Origin: a bacterium 1XD42-1
GTDB lineage: Bacteria > Bacillota > Clostridia > Oscillospirales > Ruminococcaceae
Length of the DNA stretch: 64,000 nt
Direction of reading: 5' to 3'
Assembly (NCBI GenBank): GCA_003612625.1
Contig: RAZJ01000013.1
Span: 1-64,000 of the forward strand
Below are positions 61,607-64,000 of the stretch, in pieces. Position 1 is the first letter of the stretch. The number at the start of each line of letters is the position of its first letter. The notes under the pieces are model-generated. The model did no database searches. It worked only from the letters and a program-made list of their open reading frames with translations, and was not told where the DNA came from. The position numbers and the translations under genes were made by a program.

Positions 61607-63016
61607 TTATCCCAATGTCATAAATGCGTACCGAATGACAAATACAATGGAAATAATTAAAGTTAAAGCTTTTACATCTTGCTTTCTGCCAAGCAAAAGC
61701 TTCATCATGCAGAATGTGATCAGTCCTAAAGCAACACCATTTGCAATGGAATAGGTAAAAGGCATAAAAATAATGGTACAAAATGCGGGAAGGGCATTGC
61801 TCATTTCACTGAAGTCTACATCTTTAATATTTCCAAGCATTAAAATGCCTACAAAAATTAAAGCAGGTGCTGTTGCAGCAGCAGGGACAATATTTACAAT
61901 TGGCGCGAAAAGGATTGCTCCTAAAAACAAAAAGGATGTTACCAGGCTGGTTAAACCAGTCCTTCCGCCTTCCGCAATGCCAGAGCTGGATTCTACTACA
62001 GTGGTAATGGTAGAAGTTCCAACCATAGCACCTGCTGCTGTAGAAATAGCATCTGACATAAGAGCTTGTTTCATACGGATAACTTCGCCATTTTCATCAA
62101 TCATTCCAGACTGCTTTGCCGCCCCTAAAAGGGTTCCAATGGAGTCAAACATATTTACTAAAGAAAAACTGATTACCAGCATTGTTATCGTAAATATACT
62201 TTCAATCATATTCGGCCCTGTAAACAATCCAGCAAAATCCATTTTTAAAAAGGATACTTCCGCAAAATCCCGGAATTTCATTCCAATATTCATATCAAAA
62301 TTAGACATTTGTGTTACTCCGAAAGGAATCCCTATCACAGTAGCTGCTAAAATCCCTAAAAATATAGATCCTTTTACTTTTTTAACGTGAAGCACACCCA
62401 TGATCACTAAACCCAATAATGCTGTTAATGCACTGAAAATTGGGAACATATCAACGCCTTCTGTCCGCCACTGGGAAAAATCCACCATACTGACTAAAGT
62501 TGCTGAATTGGATATTACAACCCCTGCATTTTTTAAACCAATAATGGTAATAAATAACCCGATTCCTGGTGTAATCGCTGATTTTACTGCATCCGGAATA
62601 GAACGGATAATCGCTTCCCGTAAGCCTACGGCAGTAATCACAATAAAGAAGATCCCAGAAAGAAATACAATAACCAAAGCCTGGCCATATGTATAACCCA
62701 TTCCTAAAACAACTGTATACGCAAAAAAGGCATTTAATCCCATCCCCGGGGCTTGTGCAAAAGGAACTTTTGCATATAAAGCACATAAAATAGTACCAAT
62801 AAATGCTCCAATACAGGTGCCAATAAATACCCCGTTTGCAATTTTCCCGGCCATTACGGAATCCCCCATAATGGTATATGGATCTGACAAAATTTGAGGA
62901 TTCAAAATTAAAATATAGGCAATCGTAATAAAAGTTGTTATGCCTGCCAAAATTTCTGTTTTTACTGTTGTACCGCTTTCTTTTAATTGGAATAATTTTT
63001 CTAATTTTCCGTTCAT
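61607..63016 (-). CDS. pbuG: AzgA/PbuG-type guanine/hypoxanthine permease
   Basis: The 469-aa protein has about 12-14 membrane helices and AzgA signatures: AGITTFITIAYILILNPQIL, FAQAPGMGLNAFFAYTVVLG, and SSSGIAEGGRTGLTSLVTSF. It imports purine bases with protons. The start ATG 63016 has GAGGAAAG upstream. The first gene after the riboswitch. Hypoxanthine, guanine and adenine are possible substrates; linkage with guanine deaminase favours guanine. Confidence 0.92.
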   Translation of the reverse strand: MNGKLEKLFQLKESGTTVKTEILAGITTFITIAYILILNPQILSDPYTIMGDSVMAGKIANGVFIGTCIGAFIGTILCALYAKVPFAQAPGMGLNAFFAYTVVLGMGYTYGQALVIVFLSGIFFIVITAVGLREAIIRSIPDAVKSAITPGIGLFITIIGLKNAGVVISNSATLVSMVDFSQWRTEGVDMFPIFSALTALLGLVIMGVLHVKKVKGSIFLGILAATVIGIPFGVTQMSNFDMNIGMKFRDFAEVSFLKMDFAGLFTGPNMIESIFTITMLVISFSLVNMFDSIGTLLGAAKQSGMIDENGEVIRMKQALMSDAISTAAGAMVGTSTITTVVESSSGIAEGGRTGLTSLVTSFLFLGAILFAPIVNIVPAAATAPALIFVGILMLGNIKDVDFSEMSNALPAFCTIIFMPFTYSIANGVALGLITFCMMKLLLGRKQDVKALTLIISIVFVIRYAFMTLG

Positions 63017-63171
63017 CTTCTTTCCTCCTAAAAGCTAAGATTGTTTTTGAACCAATAATTGGAACTTGATTTATCTTAGTGAAGGTGCTTTTTTCTGCTT
63101 TATTGATTCTTTATTAAGCAGTTTTTATTGTTTCACCCCCCATCCTTAGTAAACACACCTAACCTAAAATA

Positions 63172-63267
63172 CAAAAAAAGAGCTGACTACATAGAACCTA
63201 TGTAGTCAGCTCTTACGGGAACTGGTAGAAACACTGGGCCGATTCCCAGTATATACATAACTTATAC
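63172..63267 (-). promoter_or_regulatory. purine riboswitch (guanine type) with overlapping terminator
   Basis: Minus-strand RNA: P1 UUAUGUA/UACAUAG, P2 CUGGG/CCCAG with loop AAUCGG, J2/3 UGUUUCUACC, P3 AGUUC/GAGCU with loop CCGUAA, J3/1 GAC. The C in GAC corresponds to C74, which selects guanine or hypoxanthine over adenine. A perfect 16-bp terminator (arms 63198-63213 and 63179-63194) ends in U7. Its 5' arm uses the P3, J3/1 and P1 3' strands, so aptamer and terminator exclude each other: ligand binding should allow read-through. A TATAAT box on the minus strand (63297-63302) fits the promoter. Between the terminator and 63016 nothing else is seen. Confidence 0.85.
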
Positions 63268-63396
63268 TCTAAAAAAAGTTTTTTCTGTTTGTCTTAATTA
63301 TACACCTCCCAAAACATTTTAGTCTATATAGTTTTTTCTCAAAAATATTTCTATTTTTTAGTCGTTTTGTATAAATTTCCACTTTATCCATCCAAT

Positions 63397-64000
63397 TTAG
63401 ACAGATGTATTCAATCCCCTTTGCCTGTTTTTTAAATGCAAACGCTGCTGGTAATCCATCAGGTTTACAGAAGCTGCCCGCTTTACTTTCGATAAATCTC
63501 CATCAAAACGCTGGATTGTTTCTGCAAGGAAATCATCAAAAAATGCTGAATTTCCATAACGGCCTGCTGACTGGCTGGAATCCTGTTTCATAAAATAAAT
63601 ATACATGCCAAATTCTTTCCCACTGGAAACCGCTTTGGAAACAGAACCCCAATATGCATAAGAATCTGTCATCGCTTCTATTACCAAATGAACAGCACTT
63701 TTATCTAACGGCAAAGGACTTCCTGCGCCAGTGCCTTGTTTTAATAAAGCATAATCCACTTTATCAAGGGAAGATTCAATATAATGATCTACCGCCTGGC
63801 CAAACGCTTCTTTAAATTTCAGGCCCGCTTTTGATTTTTCCAAAATAGACAGGCTTTGTACTTTCATTTCTCCAAATTTTACGCCAAGTTCTTCTTCACT
63901 GGCAATGCCATTCCTTTTTGGCGCAAAAAGCATTTCAGCCGCAGAAGCTAAATTTTCTAATTCTGCTAACTGGTCATATCCATAGTAGGCTCCGCCGCTG
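63397..64000 (-). CDS. hypothetical protein, 5' end beyond the window
   Basis: The frame stays open from 63397 to the window edge, so at least 200 residues are present and the start lies outside. The ATG at 63933 is internal: upstream codons continue (GAYYGYDQLAELENLASAAE). The visible part is helical and soluble (SILEKSKAGLKFKEAFGQAV, FDDFLAETIQRFDGDLSKVK). I recognise no family. Confidence 0.7.
   Translation of the reverse strand, partial: SGGAYYGYDQLAELENLASAAEMLFAPKRNGIASEEELGVKFGEMKVQSLSILEKSKAGLKFKEAFGQAVDHYIESSLDKVDYALLKQGTGAGSPLPLDKSAVHLVIEAMTDSYAYWGSVSKAVSSGKEFGMYIYFMKQDSSQSAGRYGNSAFFDDFLAETIQRFDGDLSKVKRAASVNLMDYQQRLHLKNRQRGLNTSV

Noticed and set aside
61773-62390. 205-residue open frame opposite the purine permease
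   Set aside because: It is the reverse strand of a highly conserved membrane protein gene; the long frame follows from its codon use.
1-64000. CRISPR array or rRNA/complete tRNA genes
   Set aside because: No regularly spaced repeats were seen, and the only tRNA-like sequence is the 42-nt initiator-tRNA fragment.

Overview
The window looks like a piece of chromosome from a motile, spore-forming, anaerobic Firmicute, most likely class Clostridia and probably order Lachnospirales. The support is indirect: spore-coat genes (cotJA/B/C), a flagellin, Gram-positive ribosome binding sites, clostridial-type hybrid kinases and BTAD regulators, a purine riboswitch, and recD2-comF-mreB in a row. No rRNA gene is present, so a genus cannot be named.

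Layout. 1-0.9 kb: an orphan low-GC gene and a 42-nt fragment of an initiator tRNA, probably the scar or edge of an integrated element. 1-5.5 kb: a phosphorelay (receiver/HD-GYP protein, Hpt protein, hybrid kinase with two receivers) upstream of a giant flagellin of about 1,020 residues (5.9-8.9 kb). 9.1-11.8 kb: cotJA-cotJB and a cotJC cut off after about 65 codons by a large serine recombinase gene, with a divergent 57-residue basic protein. 11.9-15.8 kb: a solute-binding lipoprotein and a second hybrid kinase. 15.9-21.7 kb: mixed small metabolic genes, a truncated P-loop gene and a RelB/YoeB toxin-antitoxin pair.

21.7-38.5 kb: a complete-looking extracellular-type contractile injection system (CIS). 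One long minus-strand operon, with genes overlapping or nearly so, encodes an unknown 384-residue protein, a membrane-anchored MORN-repeat protein, a DUF4255 cap, a DUF4280 PAAR-like tip, sheath, tube, a tail-assembly protein, DUF6760, a second tube protein, a LysM protein, split spike (gpD/gpV), gp25, two baseplate-J proteins and a gpI-like protein. The signature AAA+ ATPase is divergent from it. I find no tape measure, tail fibre or obvious toxin. The membrane-anchored MORN protein suggests a CIS that docks on the producer's own membrane. Next to it (38.6-43.6 kb) lie a LytTR two-component system, two YjfB-like small proteins and a chemoreceptor-like protein with a degenerate signalling tip.

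43.8-44.1 kb: an undescribed-looking type I toxin-antitoxin locus: a 29-residue membrane peptide, a shared bidirectional terminator, a convergent antisense promoter, and a direct repeat that covers the toxin start region and recurs at the 5' end of the predicted antisense RNA. 44.3-54.2 kb: a DUF362 ferredoxin, a BTAD regulator with a small partner, and an OmpR-type two-component system next to an RND efflux pair. 54.2-55.5 kb: small genes, including a tandem pair of tiny HTH regulators of which one has lost its ATG. 55.5-59.6 kb: recD2, comF and mreB. 60.3-63.3 kb: guanine deaminase and a purine permease behind a guanine-type riboswitch whose terminator overlaps the aptamer, predicting a ligand-ON switch. 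The right edge cuts through an unrecognised gene.
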